Counted from the first letter of the stretch, positions 1 through 12,029 are shown. The stretch is DNA of 64,000 bases from Membranipora membranacea (GCA_914767715.1 OU612073.1:6014001-6078000), one strand, 5' to 3'. The notes: generated by a model from the letters alone, not told the origin. Numbers and translations: made by a program.

Positions 1-3000
1 ATCCACCTGTCATATGTCACTCTGATGAAGATAGGGAGACATGGCATGAATGAGCTGGTGGTTCGCGGTATCCTTGATCACATCATTGAGATGAAGACAA
101 AATACCCGCAACAGCTCATATGTGAAAAGTAAGTGGTAAACTGCCCTACTAGCCGAGCGGATATATAAGCTATATTACCCTTTCACACATATTATTGGTT
201 TAATTTCACAGAATACCTTGGTATCTCTCAATCTTTTTCAATAATTCATCAACCAGTGTGTAGGCTCAACAATAATTTTATGATTTCGCATAGATAGCAC
301 ACTGATAAGTATAGTTGTTGCTACAAATACAGTGAGCCCCATTGCTCATCCGCAGCAGTGTCTATTGGACATTCTTTATGCCGAACTTATTACCTTTTCT
401 CCACCCTTCTCCTTTCGTAACCCTACACTATCAGGCATTCCCACTATCACAGCAATGATCACAGTGTAGTAGGTAGTAGCTCAATTGTTTAAAGCACCGA
501 ACCTGTAGCACGCAATAGGTCCTGAGTTAGAATCTGCTTCAGTCTACTGACTACTGGGCTCTGGGCACCAAATATGCTCCGACCTGCCTGCAAAGTGAGA
601 GAAACTTGGAGCAAAATATGAGGGCCACTCACATTTTCACTTTCATTTCTCAGTCTTTGCACTGAGACAGTTCCGGCTGATTTTAACCAACACTCTCCTC
701 TTGTAGATACCCATACATGAAGGAGGTGGACACTGATAGGTTAGAGTATAATGTAACGGCGATGAGATTCTTTGCACACCTGATGAGAACATGTCCTGAT
801 ATACTGTCAGGTGAACAATGGGACTTTATACTCCTAACTCTGGACGGCTGGGTGGGAGACGAGAAATGTGTAAGCTTTACGTGTATATATATATATAATA
901 TGTTTATTATTTATATTATGTATATTGTGTGTATTATATATATTATGTATGTATTTGGATCATTTGCAACAGACTTTATCAGAGCTTATCCGAAACCAGT
1001 GATCAGAGGCGCCATTCAACTAAAATTGGCAGTGCTATTTCATCTTCACTAAAAATATTTTGGCCTTTAAATAAGGCGAATGTTTGCCAAAAGGTACACT
1101 TATGATGTTGATAATTCCATCAATGAGTGAGTGATTTGGGAAGGGCACTCAGTCGCAATCATCAAGGAGCGGTCTGTGATTTTGGCATTTGGAATGTGAA
1201 TGTACAAGTATTTCAGCCACTGAAATGAGCACTTGGTTTAGTGACGAGTTGGTAGTTTAGACTCAGAAATATCCAAAGAACATTAGCTAAGGCACTGCAG
1301 CAAGTACTTCCGATAAGATGTTGTGTAACTTAGATGTGTTTTCTGTATTATTTCCCAGATTTTACCGTGTGAGCCTCAGTTAAGATGTTGTGTAATTTTG
1401 ATGTTTTTACCTTTATCTTAGATTTTACCGAGCGAGCTGGACAGTTACTCTCACCAGTTATACGCCTCTAATGTTGGAGCCCTTCTTACTACGGCTGGAA
1501 CTCTGATGAAGACAACAGTCACCAAAAATCCTGGGCTTTTCCCTAAGGATTTCCTAGCTGAATGGGTGGAGTTACACGCCCTCAACATCTACAACCACCT
1601 AATACCTTACTATGTCAACCTAGCTAGTAAGTCGCAATCAAACTTGAGTGCCAAAAATGTATGAGAGTTACTTGTGATAATATCATTAGGGGTAGACAAA
1701 AACCCTGCCATGTGAATAGAAGGTGCATAATAATGTGGCTATTCATATTTAAATGTCTTATTTTTTTGCACACAGTGCAGGTCTTGTTCCATAAACCTCA
1801 CATCATCATCCTTATTTTACGATAAATATTCTGGTTTTCTTTGACATGACAAGTACCAATGTGGCAAGTGCCAATAATATGACAGTCAGTTGCAGTAGTA
1901 TCATTTTAGGTAGACAAAAAACAAGCCAAATAAGGAGAAGGGCATTATAATGTGGCTCTTACAAATATAGCAACATTCAATTGAAATTCTTATTTCTCTT
2001 CATATGGTATGTGACTGTATATCATCAACCCCACATCACCAACATAGTCATCATGTAATTCATACTAATTTTCTTTGTGAAAAGAAATTTTGATTCTTTT
2101 TACAGGCTCTATAAAAAAGGAGAATTTAACTCAACAGCTTCAGTTTGTGATCTTTGCTCAACCAATGATATTCTGTCCACCTCAGAGTATCAAACAACAT
2201 AAACTTCCTGTCAAACTGGTGCCTGACCACGCCCATATTATACCAGCCAATCACGAGACGGCTCTTAATCACATGGTACCACTGCTTCTATCACCATCGT
2301 CTGCAGTACAGACCGCCTGCTGTGTACTGCTCAATATGTAGGTCAAGTTGTTTTTTTTTTGCCTTTGATACAACCTGCATTTTTGTGACTTGGGTTCATT
2401 ATTTCTGTGAGACGAGAGTTCATCCCTTACTAAAAGGTTTTTCTTCGCTGTTTCCATGGAGTTGTTTGGTAATGATTAAAGTGAACAAAATCCATGGGGG
2501 TTTTCTGAGGGGCTAATTCTCAATTCGAATGGTCAAAATGCAATTGCCTCTATGCGCTTCCAAAGAATAGAGCTTGTCAAGACAAGGCTAATTTGACACC
2601 AAACAAACCATCACCAACAGGTCACTTTTGAATCATGTTAAGTGTACATTTCTGTCCTCAGGCTCAATACAATGCTCTGGCATCTTTTTGAAATTAAAAA
2701 TTAAACTTGATATAGCACAATATCCCATATAGCCATTGACCGTAGCTTAATACCCTCTCACAGGTTGATGCCTCTGCTGCCGGAGCACGATAACTCCCTA
2801 GTATCTGATGACACAGAAGGGCGCACCCCTCCGGTAGTCCTCATGTCTATGCTCGATCACTGCGGCGCTCAGCTGCTGTCAATAGTGGGCGGGGCTAGAG
2901 TAGGAGTAGACAAACCCCTACATCTGACACCGTACAGTGAAGAGATATGCTGTGTAAATGGCTATCTTCTCACATGGAAATTACTGCTCAAATATCTACA

Positions 3001-6000
3001 ATATACTACCAATGAGGTGAGTGCTAGTGTTGTAACTGACTGTTACTATGTGTTGGCTCTGATTGGCTGGTGGGGAGGAGAGAGCCAATGTGTTAGCTCT
3101 GATTGGCTGGTGGGAGGAGAGAGCCAATGCGTTGGCTCTGATTGGCTGGTGGGTTGGAAATAGCCAATGCCAGGTCAGATGGTACTTTCCTGAAAGTACA
3201 GATGTATTTTATAGTGTATGTTAAAAAATTCAGTTTCACTTTCATTACATCTCAATAGGTGCTCTCTGTGACGTGGCATTGGCTCTTTCAGCCAATCATA
3301 TCAGAGCCATTTCATTGGCTTGGCGCAGACTCATGAATTTTTGTATGATCAAGTAACTATTAAAACATCGGGAAATAGATGTTAGCCGGGTAATGGGTGG
3401 ATCGTTTGATTTTTCATATCTCTTTCTCTTTTTGACAATCTGTTTTAGGGACAACTGAAGTATAAAGATATGATCAACAAAATAATTAGGAAATATCCTG
3501 CTTTTATTACTGGATTTTTTACATAGCCAAATATTAGATGACTTTGTTTGCGTTGGTCTACTTTCAAACCATTTCTAATCATATGAATTGATCTTTTTTA
3601 AGCAAATGGCAGAGTATTCTTATCACTTGAAGCAGAATCACTATGTATCGGATCTGCTGTTGGTCTTATTTAATATCATACCATTAGAGGAAGCGCTGCC
3701 TATCGATGAGTCCAAGTTACTCCAACTCGTCTCAAGAGGTAGAATATATATACCTCCAGCTTAAAAACAAATTGTTAAGGCTTCTGATGTATGGTTCAAG
3801 CAAGGAGCTCGGGCACTATCTCCCAGCTGACACTTTGGTTCAAGTAAATATTTGCCAGTGCTATGTTCTGCTCTTTCGTAACAGTATTCTACTGAATTCA
3901 AACCGTCAGAAACTGAGAATTAGCTTACTATCACAAATCGGCCTCTGAAATAAACATGTTTGTTGGATGTTTCATATAAGACTTGCCAGTCTGAAAACTT
4001 GTAGACAATTAGCATGCCACCATAATCTTCTGGTATTTCTGCAGCGAATGGGTTCAAAATTATCTCTTTCATCTCTAAAACATCCATTCCGTGATACTTT
4101 AATGAATAAAACTGCTCTGTGCCTCCCACATGTAGCTTACATCTTATTTTGTCAACAGACAGATCCCCAAAAAAAGTGGCTCCGTTAAGGTGTTTTGTGA
4201 TATTAAAAGGAACAAAGCTTATTATATCATCTCATTATTAGATGTATGTGATGGAGATGAGATGATTCACCTTGCCTGTTGGGTTTACTACAACCTTGTG
4301 AAGGTACTGCCAGCTCTGGTCCGCAGCTGGCACGGTGAACTGGAGAAAAGAGCAAACTCCCTTGTCGATAAGTAAGTATGATACTTTCTCAGGGACTTAT
4401 CCCATCTACCCCAGAGTTGTCTGTATTTATCCTGTGTCCTCCAAGTGGCTGCCGATTATCAGTTGCTGTTGAAGTTGCAAAGACTATCAATTGCTCAGAT
4501 GCAACTTTTTAAACAAAGGCTCTAAATGAATAGGGTCTCCATTGATACCCCATCAAGTGCGTGCAAACAAGTGTTGCTGCAACCGTTTTATCTTTATTGG
4601 CTTGATGATGTACATTTTTTGTACATCAAATCTAACCACCAGGAATAGCAGAATCATAATATATATATTTCTATCTTCGAACTTTAAATGTTTGGGAATT
4701 AAGGAATAAGAATCCGACCACAAATGTTCCTGCAAGAAATCTGTAAATATTTATCTAGATGGTTATTGGTAATGATACTGGTGATCGCTGACCTCATTCA
4801 ACTAGATTACACTTGATAATTACAATATTTATCACAAATTATAAATAATAATATTATTTTTGCAATTTTAAACAAACTCTGCTTAAAGCTGATGGATTGC
4901 CCCCCTATCCCACATAACTTGAAAATAACATCAACTCAGCTGACAATGACTGTTATTCTATCTTACCAACTTTTAACTCAAATTCAAATTTCATTCCAGG
5001 TTTACCAGCAGATATGTCAGTCCTCGCCTGTCTATCGATGAGATGGAACTGATTCAGACGGACACTTCTCTGATATCTGCAGAAAATCTCACTGTCAGAG
5101 TGCGACCTGCAGCACGGGAAATAGTTGCTACATACACTCTAGAAGAGTTCTCCATCGAGCTTCTGATAGTATTACCAACCAATTACCCTGTTGGTCTTAC
5201 CAATGTGGAATGCAGTAAGAAACTAGGTGTTGCCACAAGTGAATGGAGAAAATGGATGCTACAGCTTACCACTTTCCTCACATATCAAGTAAGTTATTCA
5301 TGTTCAACTGTCTCTTTTATTAATTGGTTGGTTGGTCGGTCGATCGATCGATTGATCGATCTATTAAACGATCGACTGATTGATAGAATCTAGATGATTT
5401 GACTCAGTTGTTGTTTCTGCTTACTGGTTATCAAAATCAGTCTACCAGTGTGTGGAGTGTGGGCTGTGCTTACCAGCTATTTTATCAGCATATTATATCT
5501 AAGCTGTTTTGAGCTTTTTGAAAAAGAAAGATTTAGAACACGATGGATGTCTCACAAAAGTTTTGGCGACTACTCATTTAATTCATCATCGTAATTGGGT
5601 TAAATTTGCAAGTTTTGTCTCTGTCCGAAGACTGAGAAATATCAGTGCCGGTCGGAGCACAACAGGGGGGTCAATTGAGCCCGGTAGACCGCAGCGGGAT
5701 TCGAACCCGAGACCTCCAATGCTTGCGCAGTTGAGGGCAGGCGCTCTAATCAACTGAGCTACCTCCTACTCCTAAATTCACTTCACTTATTTCAGAACGG
5801 TTCAGTAGCTAAAGCAATAGCTCTGTGGAAGAGAAATCTGGATAAGAAGTTTGAAGGTGTAGAGGAATGTTATATTTGCTTCTCTGTCTTACACGGAACT
5901 AATCTACAGCTACCTAAACAACAGTGTAGAACATGCAAAAAGAAGTTCCATTCTAATTGTCTGGTGAGTAAATTTGTTTGTCGAATCCCTCAACGCACAC

Positions 6001-6350
6001 TCGCCATTCATAGCGTCATTACTCAGTGTAACACAATCTGATTATTTACTCTATAAAGTTAGCTGCATATGATGAATAAATCGGACTGTTTCCATACGGT
6101 CAGAACTCAGAATATTGTGTGAAATGATCATTGTTGAAAGGATTGGTGAAAAGCCAGCCGCCCAGTCCATGTATAATTTTGGTTCTTTGAGCAGTTTATT
6201 ATCATGAAGCTTCATAAGGTAACTCAACATTATTACCATCCTTGTTCTTCAATTTCATTTTTTTTATATTTATGGATCATTTTTTTGTAGTACAAATGGT
6301 TCACCTCAAGTCAGAAGTCGACTTGCCCGCTGTGTAGGAATCTATTCTAG
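1..6350 (+). CDS. LTN1: Listerin E3 ubiquitin ligase, C-terminal third (5' end outside window)
   Basis: Exons read as 1-128, 707-869, 1422-1626, 2106-2337, 2764-3016, 3603-3738, 4242-4371, 5000-5288, 5796-5963 and 6291-6350 (TAG stop). All have GT/AG borders and the 1764 nt stay in frame, giving 587 residues. The early exons are the helical HEAT-like stalk. The exon at 5000 carries the listerin RWD region (YPVGLTNVECSKKLGVATSE, then WRKWMLQLTTFLTYQNGS). The last two exons form the RING: CYIC, CRTCKKKFHSNC, then STCPLC before the C end. Listerin binds stalled 60S subunits and ubiquitinates the trapped nascent chain in ribosome-associated quality control, in the cytosol. Family proteins are about 1700-1800 residues, so roughly two thirds lie upstream of the window. 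The RING and its linker match the family closely, so identification is secure; individual stalk exon borders are less so. Confidence 0.95.
471..645 (+). repeat. Degenerate tRNA-derived SINE in LTN1 intron
   Basis: A diverged copy of the SINE seen better at 18561. It keeps the tRNA-like TAGCTCAATTG box A region and the body segment GCTCCGACCTGCCTGCAAAG. It lies in the first complete LTN1 intron in sense orientation. The box B region is mutated (GAGTTAGAATC), so it is probably transcriptionally dead. Confidence 0.6.
1313..1440 (+). repeat. Tandem duplication covering an LTN1 splice acceptor
   Basis: Two adjacent copies of about 65 bp share AAGATGTTGTGTAA at their left ends (1317 and 1384) and AGATTTTACCG at their right ends. 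The first right end sits behind CCCAG (acceptor at 1358), the second behind CTTAG (acceptor at 1421). If the upstream acceptor were used, the frame would stay open for 20 codons and hit TAG exactly at the downstream acceptor. The downstream site is therefore the productive one. Confidence 0.7.
3053..3170. repeat. 40-bp palindromic minisatellite, about 3 units
   Basis: Three near-identical units of 39-40 bp begin with TTGGCTCTGATTGGCTGGTG and end in AGAGCCAAT. Each unit can pair with itself, because GGCTCT and AGAGCC are complementary. A looser relative follows at 3270-3320 and another lies at 39511-39660 in the kinesin gene. The units contain ATTGG/CCAAT boxes. The array is in an LTN1 intron just after the exon ending at 3016. 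Confidence 0.8.
5321..5390. repeat. Low-complexity TTGG/GATC stretch
   Basis: A short run of TTGGTTGG passing into GATCGATCGATTGATCGATC and diverged variants, inside the LTN1 intron after the RWD exon. No coding signal is seen in it. Confidence 0.7.
5636..5772 (-). repeat. tRNA-derived SINE, head part
   Basis: On the minus strand this reads GTAGCTCAGTTGATTAGAG (box A) and GGTTCGAATCC (box B), an almost perfect tRNA head with the RNA polymerase III internal promoter. It continues into a short non-tRNA body with GTTGTGCTCCGACC. The same family occurs at 471, 18561 and 38462 and in the duplicated block at 25881-27437. It is not a tRNA gene, because the body continues past the acceptor-stem position and relatives are dispersed. 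Confidence 0.85.
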
Positions 6351-7347
6351 ACGTACCTCCCTATACTAACAAACCTATCCAGGACGACATTCATTCAGGA
6401 TCTGTAACAGGGAGTTTATCAAGTGTTAAGAATACTTAGCTTGGCTGTATTTCCTTTGAAACCAGGGCTATATATTGATACCGCTCCCCCCCCCCAGATT
6501 TATTGAAAATAGGTGCTCATTTTAATTCCTCACATGACTTCACCAAATGGATCGCATTATCAACTTTTAATTAGTTAGTTGAATCATTTTTATAAAGACA
6601 CAAATTCAAACTTGTGCTTCAAATAAAAAAAATTACTCTAAATCACAACAATTGCCATCGATTCTTCCTGAATTTGAAAAGTTTTTTACAAATAGGTCTA
6701 ATACATCTACCCCAAAACTGCGCTTGAACAGATCTTAAGATTATTTAAGTTTCCTTTATGGTTCATGAAAGCATTAATTGTTTTGTGCTGATCGAAAAGT
6801 AATCTGTTTAATACAATACGGGCAGTAGGCACGCCTGTTGAAATGTGCATTCTAGTTTAGAAGTTTGTAAATAAAAAAGGTTAAACTTCTTTAGTTAGGT
6901 TTTTAATGCAGGAAACATGCCAATAAGGGAAAGTTTCGACATGGAAGTCCCCTCATTAAGAAAAAGCAGTTACAGCTACATACAGTTTGACTAGACTACA
7001 AATGCCGCAATTTTTTGTGTGATATTTGAATGAGGAAAATTAACACAATATTGCTTTTGCGCTTCTAGTGAATAGATAATGATCTAATTTCCATTGAGAG
7101 TGTATAATATATTGTGATTAGTGATTGTGAACTGTTTTATTTTTATAAAGGTTACGATGTTGTAAAGAGTAATCAGGGCATAAGATGTTTTGAAACAAAT
7201 GGTACCAAAAAGTGTCTACATAGTTGAAGAGAAAATCTAATATTTATGTTGAAGAACTTAGTTGTTACGCAGATATAATACTAATGTTGATGAGATTGTT
7301 GCCTCACATCGGTCAAGTGTGATGGAGCTGACTCACAGAGATGGTGT
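6351..7347. other. LTN1 3' flank and convergent intergenic DNA
   Basis: AT-rich sequence with no coding signal. AATAAA at about 6622 and 6870 on the plus strand are candidate LTN1 polyadenylation signals. The minus-strand glycine-zipper gene ends at 7348, so the two genes converge here and its 3' UTR must also lie in this stretch. A C-run sits at about 6486. Confidence 0.6.
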
Positions 7348-8514
7348 TCACCAATTGAAAAACCCACGAATACTGCTTGCAATATACTTCACCTGGTTTA
7401 CTACACGCTTGCCATTACTAACTGCCCCACCCACCAAACCCCCAATGACCCCTCCCGCCACTTTACCAATTATCCTACTGAGGCCCCCACCGCTGCACCG
7501 GCTGCCGCACCGGGCACAGTGCCGTGAGCAGCAGCTTTTCCAAACTCTCAGGGTGGTAAGGGATTCTCAGCCATAGGCCATGTTTTGCTCAGCCTTATTG
7601 CTGTATTCCTTCCCACAGTCTTACCAACCTCGGCACCATTAGAAAAACCAACGTACCTTGCAACAGCTCCAATAACCCCTCCTGCCACTTCTCCTGATGT
7701 CTCTCCGATGAACGAAGCGGCAAACGTTTCAACTTGCTGCCGAACTTCATTGTTGATTGCTGGATTGTCACGATCTGTTGAGCTTGACTCATTATAGTCT
7801 CTGGATGGTGGTGGTGAACCTGGTACAAGGTATCCCTGTGCCGTCTATTTGCAGGTAAGGCAAGAATGACTTCCCTCAGTCTAGCGAATTCTGCATCATC
7901 AGGTATATGGGCAGCTCTGTCATTCAAGAAGACTCGTCTCACCATCTCATATGGGTCTTTGGTTAAACTTTGTGCGGGTTGATCTGACGTGATTTAAAAG
8001 AAACAAGCTATATGGATGATAGACAGCTGTGAGTGGTGATGACGAGAGATGTTTTCGAATAAACTAATAAGAATAATTATGATTTTTAGTTCAGAAATCA
8101 CTGCTTTGCTGATTAAAGACCTCTGACTCGCCCGGAGGGCCGTCGGACGAGGGGCAAAAGTCTGGGGGGCTCAGACTACCTGACTAGCCTTTGCAGGATT
8201 GACTTAATGAGTTAAGTTTCCATCTAGTTCATCCCATCACAATAATGTCCTGCATTTTTACTGTGAGAAATTTACCCTATCCCTGTATTGCTACTTACAA
8301 AAAGGCCCATCCATAACATACCTCTTGCTCGTTCATCACTGATAGCCCTGTTACATCTCTGACAGTCACCAAAATCATCGGGTAGATTAGATGCAGCCAG
8401 TGACAACAGTTCATAGTCGGCATCAGTAAGCTGATCTCCGTCTTCTGGTTGATTTACTACAATATCATGTACAGCTTGTTTGACTAATCTGAAAGGATTA
8501 TGTCCTTCTGCCAT
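7348..8514 (-). CDS. Small glycine-zipper protein, unknown function
   Basis: Four exons on the minus strand: 8514-8322, 7983-7943, 7844-7657 and 7477-7348. Donors read GTATGT, GTGAGA and GTACGT; the 552 nt stay in frame and give 183 residues. The N-terminal half (MAEGHNPFRLVKQAVHDIV start) is acidic and mostly soluble, with a CQRC pair. A short proline-rich linker (GSPPPPSRDYNES) follows. The C-terminal third has two similar segments rich in small residues, GEVAGGVIGAVA and GKVAGGVIGGLVGGAVSNGK, spaced as glycine zippers, and it ends in FFNW. Such segments commonly pack or insert into membranes, but I recognise no family. An alternative donor in exon 1 (GTAAGT about 25 nt downstream) is possible. 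The reading frame and the internal repeat argue that the gene is real. Confidence 0.6.
8120..8175 (-). repeat. Short GC-rich dispersed repeat fragment
   Basis: On the minus strand it reads AGTCTGAGCCCCCCAGACTT then TTGC and a CGTCCGACGGCC stretch. A same-sense relative is on the plus strand at about 63168-63230 (AGTCTGAGTCCCCAGACTTT, TGCACCCCCGGCCGACG). Two diverged copies 55 kb apart imply the end of a dispersed element. It lies in intron 1 or the flank of the glycine-zipper gene. Confidence 0.45.
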
Positions 8515-9390
8515 TATCACAAGCACAGCGAATGAGCAACTTTAATTTTTTTAAAACGCAAAGCTACAAATGAGATTTGGTATGAGCGTTTTTAGCCTTT
8601 TTGCTCCACTGGTTCTCCACTATTCACTCCTTTATACAGTTGTGAGGGACGAATAACGCACACTCCCATAATTTTAGTATTAATCACAGGAGTATAAGGG
8701 CCGTCCTGCACACTTCTTGTGTTTGTTATATAAATTTTTAATTCAAATATTAATACTATAATTATCGCTTTGATTGGTTGACACAAGGTAAGTTTTGGTT
8801 CTATTTTGTGTAATGGTGTAATGTGTAATGGTGTTATTATATAATGTGTAATGGTTAGCACTCTCAACTTCATGGACCTCTGAAATCCACCTAAGCAATC
8901 ACTAACTTGATTATGTGTGCCTTGCAACGGTTAGGCCTTAAAATGTAGTTGAGTCACGAACAAGTGGTTGCCTGTACTCTGAAAGTTAAGATGACCGTCT
9001 AAATTTCAATATTAAAGTATGATTTTGGGTAGTAAGGATAATATGACTGCAGTTATAAAATATTGGATTTAATCAAAAGGTAGCGTGACTAGTAATAATA
9101 TAACCGGTATACTCTGGCTAAATGCTCGCCAGAACAAATCAATGTATGAAGTGACAACTTCACCTTCAATAAGACAAGATTCACTTGATCCTCTGCAGGA
9201 AATTACAAATGGCAGACTTGCTAATAACAATGGAGTTTCAACAAAATTATAACCAATGATCAGTCGATAACCAAGGACTTACCTTTGCCTTGAACTGGAG
9301 CTTTATAATAATTACTTTATGAAACAAATTTCAAGCTTGAATATTGCCACGCAATATTAATAAGAGTTTTCACAATTGTGATAAACTTAC

Positions 9391-9500
9391 CTCGTCAATT
9401 TCTCTGACGGAAAGCTGCTCGCTCCCATCGGCCGAAATTCAATATGTATGTTTCTAAGTAATTCAGTAATTTCACCAAGTTTTTTATGTGGAGTAGACAT
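9391..9500 (-). CDS. Possible first coding exon, minus strand
   Basis: On the minus strand an ATG at 9500 opens 36 codons (MSTPHKKLGEITELLRNIHI start) that run straight into a consensus donor GAG|GTAAGT, leaving phase 2. A candidate acceptor at about 8540 (AATTAAAG) is phase 2 and would join it in frame to the glycine-zipper gene start, adding about 45 residues upstream of MAEG. That acceptor has a poor pyrimidine tract. The exon may instead belong to a gene whose other exons I did not find, or be chance. Confidence 0.35.
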
Positions 9501-9662
9501 TTATTTAATTATAATTATTCCATAAAAAATAATCCAAGTAAATTGCACATAACACAACTTTCGTCAAGGCTGTTCCAAAAATGAGCTCATGCTTAGTGTA
9601 TCTGCAGCTCTTTATATAGTCACAGCAATGAGGAAAGGGAGTTCATTGGTCACAGCAGGTAT

Positions 9663-10070
9663 CGGTCCTAATCCTAAAGTTGTGGCTACACACGCCGTAT
9701 TTTCCACAGGATTGGGGCATCTTTAGCTCTGCCAGATGCATAGGATAGCTAGGTTAGCTCTGCCAGATGCCTCAGATGGGCTAACCAACTTGTTGGTTCT
9801 ATCCGTAGCCGTAGTACGGCCAGCTATTCCTTTGTTATTTGTGAAAGAGGTGGGGCTTAATTAAATTACTATATAGTGATTGGTTTAATTCATTCAAGTT
9901 GAACAATAGGAAGGCAAAGCAGATCCAAATTGTATTGTAATTGAAAGGAATAGGCCTAGCTATTAATAGGCGTGTGTAGCACCTTGCCCAATCCGTTGCC
10001 TTACTAAAAGTTTCCCAATCCTATGGATAGTGGGGCGTGTGTAGCCAGAGCTTAATAGGGATTAGGTCGC
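9663..10070. mobile_element. MITE-like inverted-repeat element, about 0.4 kb
   Basis: The left end (CGGTCCTAATCCTAAAGTTG, then TGGCTACACACGCC and AGGATTGGG) recurs inverted at the right end (GGCGTGTGTAGCCAGAGC and ATTAGGTCG). The arms are about 60 bp and imperfect, and there is no coding capacity. A related GGCGTGTGTAGC stretch also lies internally near 9970. Confidence 0.6.
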
Positions 10071-12029
10071 TTAGATGCCGACATTATTGCAACATTTACT
10101 TTGTTACCGCTTACAATGGTCTTGCCATCTTTCTAGAGAGTTCTTGAACATTCCTATTCAGATGAAACTATTGTTACTCCTAAGATAGAGATCTTTCAAC
10201 ATCCTAACTGTTTTGTCCTCCAGATGTGCGGCATTGATTGATCTTTCTATTATTTCTTTTCATCTTCGCTTGATAACTGGGATGAATAACCATTAAAATG
10301 AAATGAAAAATCCAAAGTACAAATCAACCACTTGAATATCTAAAATCTAAAACTCAAAAATAAAAATATAAAATAATCTCATCAAGTTAATTAGAAAAGT
10401 AAGGCATTATCAGCTAAAAGTAGTAAAACATCATAATATAAAAATTCATATTAATGTATTAGTTATCACGTACTTACACAGTTTATTGTTTCATAATTAG
10501 AATCAATTTCTTTTTTGTAATGTTTATTTTGTCACTTCATTCATAAAACTGACCTAATACAACAACACATAGGATCAAATTCTATTCAAAGTCTTCTGAA
10601 AAAGTGGATTGTTTGCAGCAGGGGAAATGGTAGGGAAATTTCCATTCTCCCTGTTTGCAGTCATTCACAACTTACAATACTTCCTCATATCGTTTGCAGA
10701 GGGCGGACCAATTTAAAGTAAAAACCATAAACATATAATTACCATTACTTTTATGGTACAAGCAGACCAGGTATCATATCAAGAAGCCAGGCTTGCAATA
10801 CAGCTGTTGATGAAATGAAACTTTGATTCCTACAAATGCCATAACTAGCACCTTGAATGCTGGGGCACGACGGACTGTTGGCACAGAGCTAACCAAGGAA
10901 TGACTCGTTCAAACAAATCTATTTTCGTTAAATAATCTCAAGATGGGATTTTTTTGTGGCCATGACACACCAGACATATATAATCAAGACATGCAAGAGG
11001 TTCCAGGTGCCTCTCCCTGGCTCACAAAATGCAGATCAGTATCTGAAGTTTATTGCTGACACAGATTACTAGAAAATGACAATATTATTGTTGATTTCTC
11101 TAAGGGAGTACTTTATTTAAGACCCGCACAACCCGGCAACTTTATCATCTTCACTGCAGAATATCCGCGACCACCATCCCTCTGTCACCAGGTATATGCA
11201 TGCTCTAATGACACTTGATTGTAATTAAGCTTGAGCCAGAGGATCCTTAGAGCCACGTGTATCTAATTACCTGTTTTCTTGAGAGCATGGTCTTCTATCA
11301 CTACCCTTCTCCTGCACTGAAGAAAAGAAATATCCGCCAAATTTTTACCGCCTTTGATGACATTTCCTTTACAACCTGATGAATATCGGATGATAACGCT
11401 ATGTATACAGACTGACATCACTGACTAAACATGTGAAAATTGAAATTTCAAAAAACAAAACATTGGAAACTTATTTGCCCTTCGCATAAAAGACAGACAA
11501 CAACATTATACGCTCACTGTTAGTAAATGCGTTGAGTATAACGAATATATTATAAATTTTATAAAAATGCGCTGGATCAACAGATTGAGTCGTTTATGTC
11601 CTTGTATGAAAAACAAGTCAAGTAGAACTTGTGACAAGTGATTAAAAATTGTGAGTGATTTCGACATTAGGTTTGCTTCAGTGAGTGATTTCGACATTAG
11701 GTTTGCTTCAGTGAGTGAAGAATGTCGATGGTTGTGTGTTTATATCACTGAATTAGATTCTTCTCTTAGAATGGAAATAGTATCATAGCGTTATACGGCT
11801 AGGACACTAAACACAGGGACCCATCTGACTGTTATCTGATTGGCTGTCCCTAGTAGCTTGAATAATTAGCCTGAGAAATTGTCTTGTTTACAAAATTGCA
11901 AACAGTAATTATACCCCATACAGTGTCGATGATTAGGGCATTTCTAGGGACTGGCTATTTTTGCAAGCCCTTTGTTTTGCAAAAGAAAGCTAATGATGCT
12001 ATTCCAGATATGGAATTCAATGGTTTATA
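10071..12029. other. No gene recognised; intergenic DNA
   Basis: AT-rich sequence without an open frame flanked by convincing splice sites and without similarity I recognise. It contains only the 30-bp tandem repeat at 11651. It lies between the glycine-zipper gene and the foldback element. Confidence 0.5.
11651..11718. repeat. 30-bp tandem repeat, 2.3 units
   Basis: The unit starts GTGAGTGATTTCGACATTAG and ends in GTTTGCTTCA. Two identical copies are followed by GTGAGTGA. Being identical, it is a recent slippage or duplication event. Confidence 0.9.

Noticed and set aside
5636-5772. A tRNA gene on the minus strand
   Set aside because: The head is tRNA-like with boxes A and B, but the non-tRNA body follows and the same composite recurs at several places, so it is a SINE.
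7595-7945. A single 116-codon minus-strand frame as the exon of the small gene (MVRRVFLND start)
   Set aside because: A GTGAGA donor at 7942 and an acceptor at 7845 remove the frame's first 98 nt and switch to a frame that carries the glycine-zipper motif and joins the other exons in phase. The continuous frame ends in a low-quality tail.
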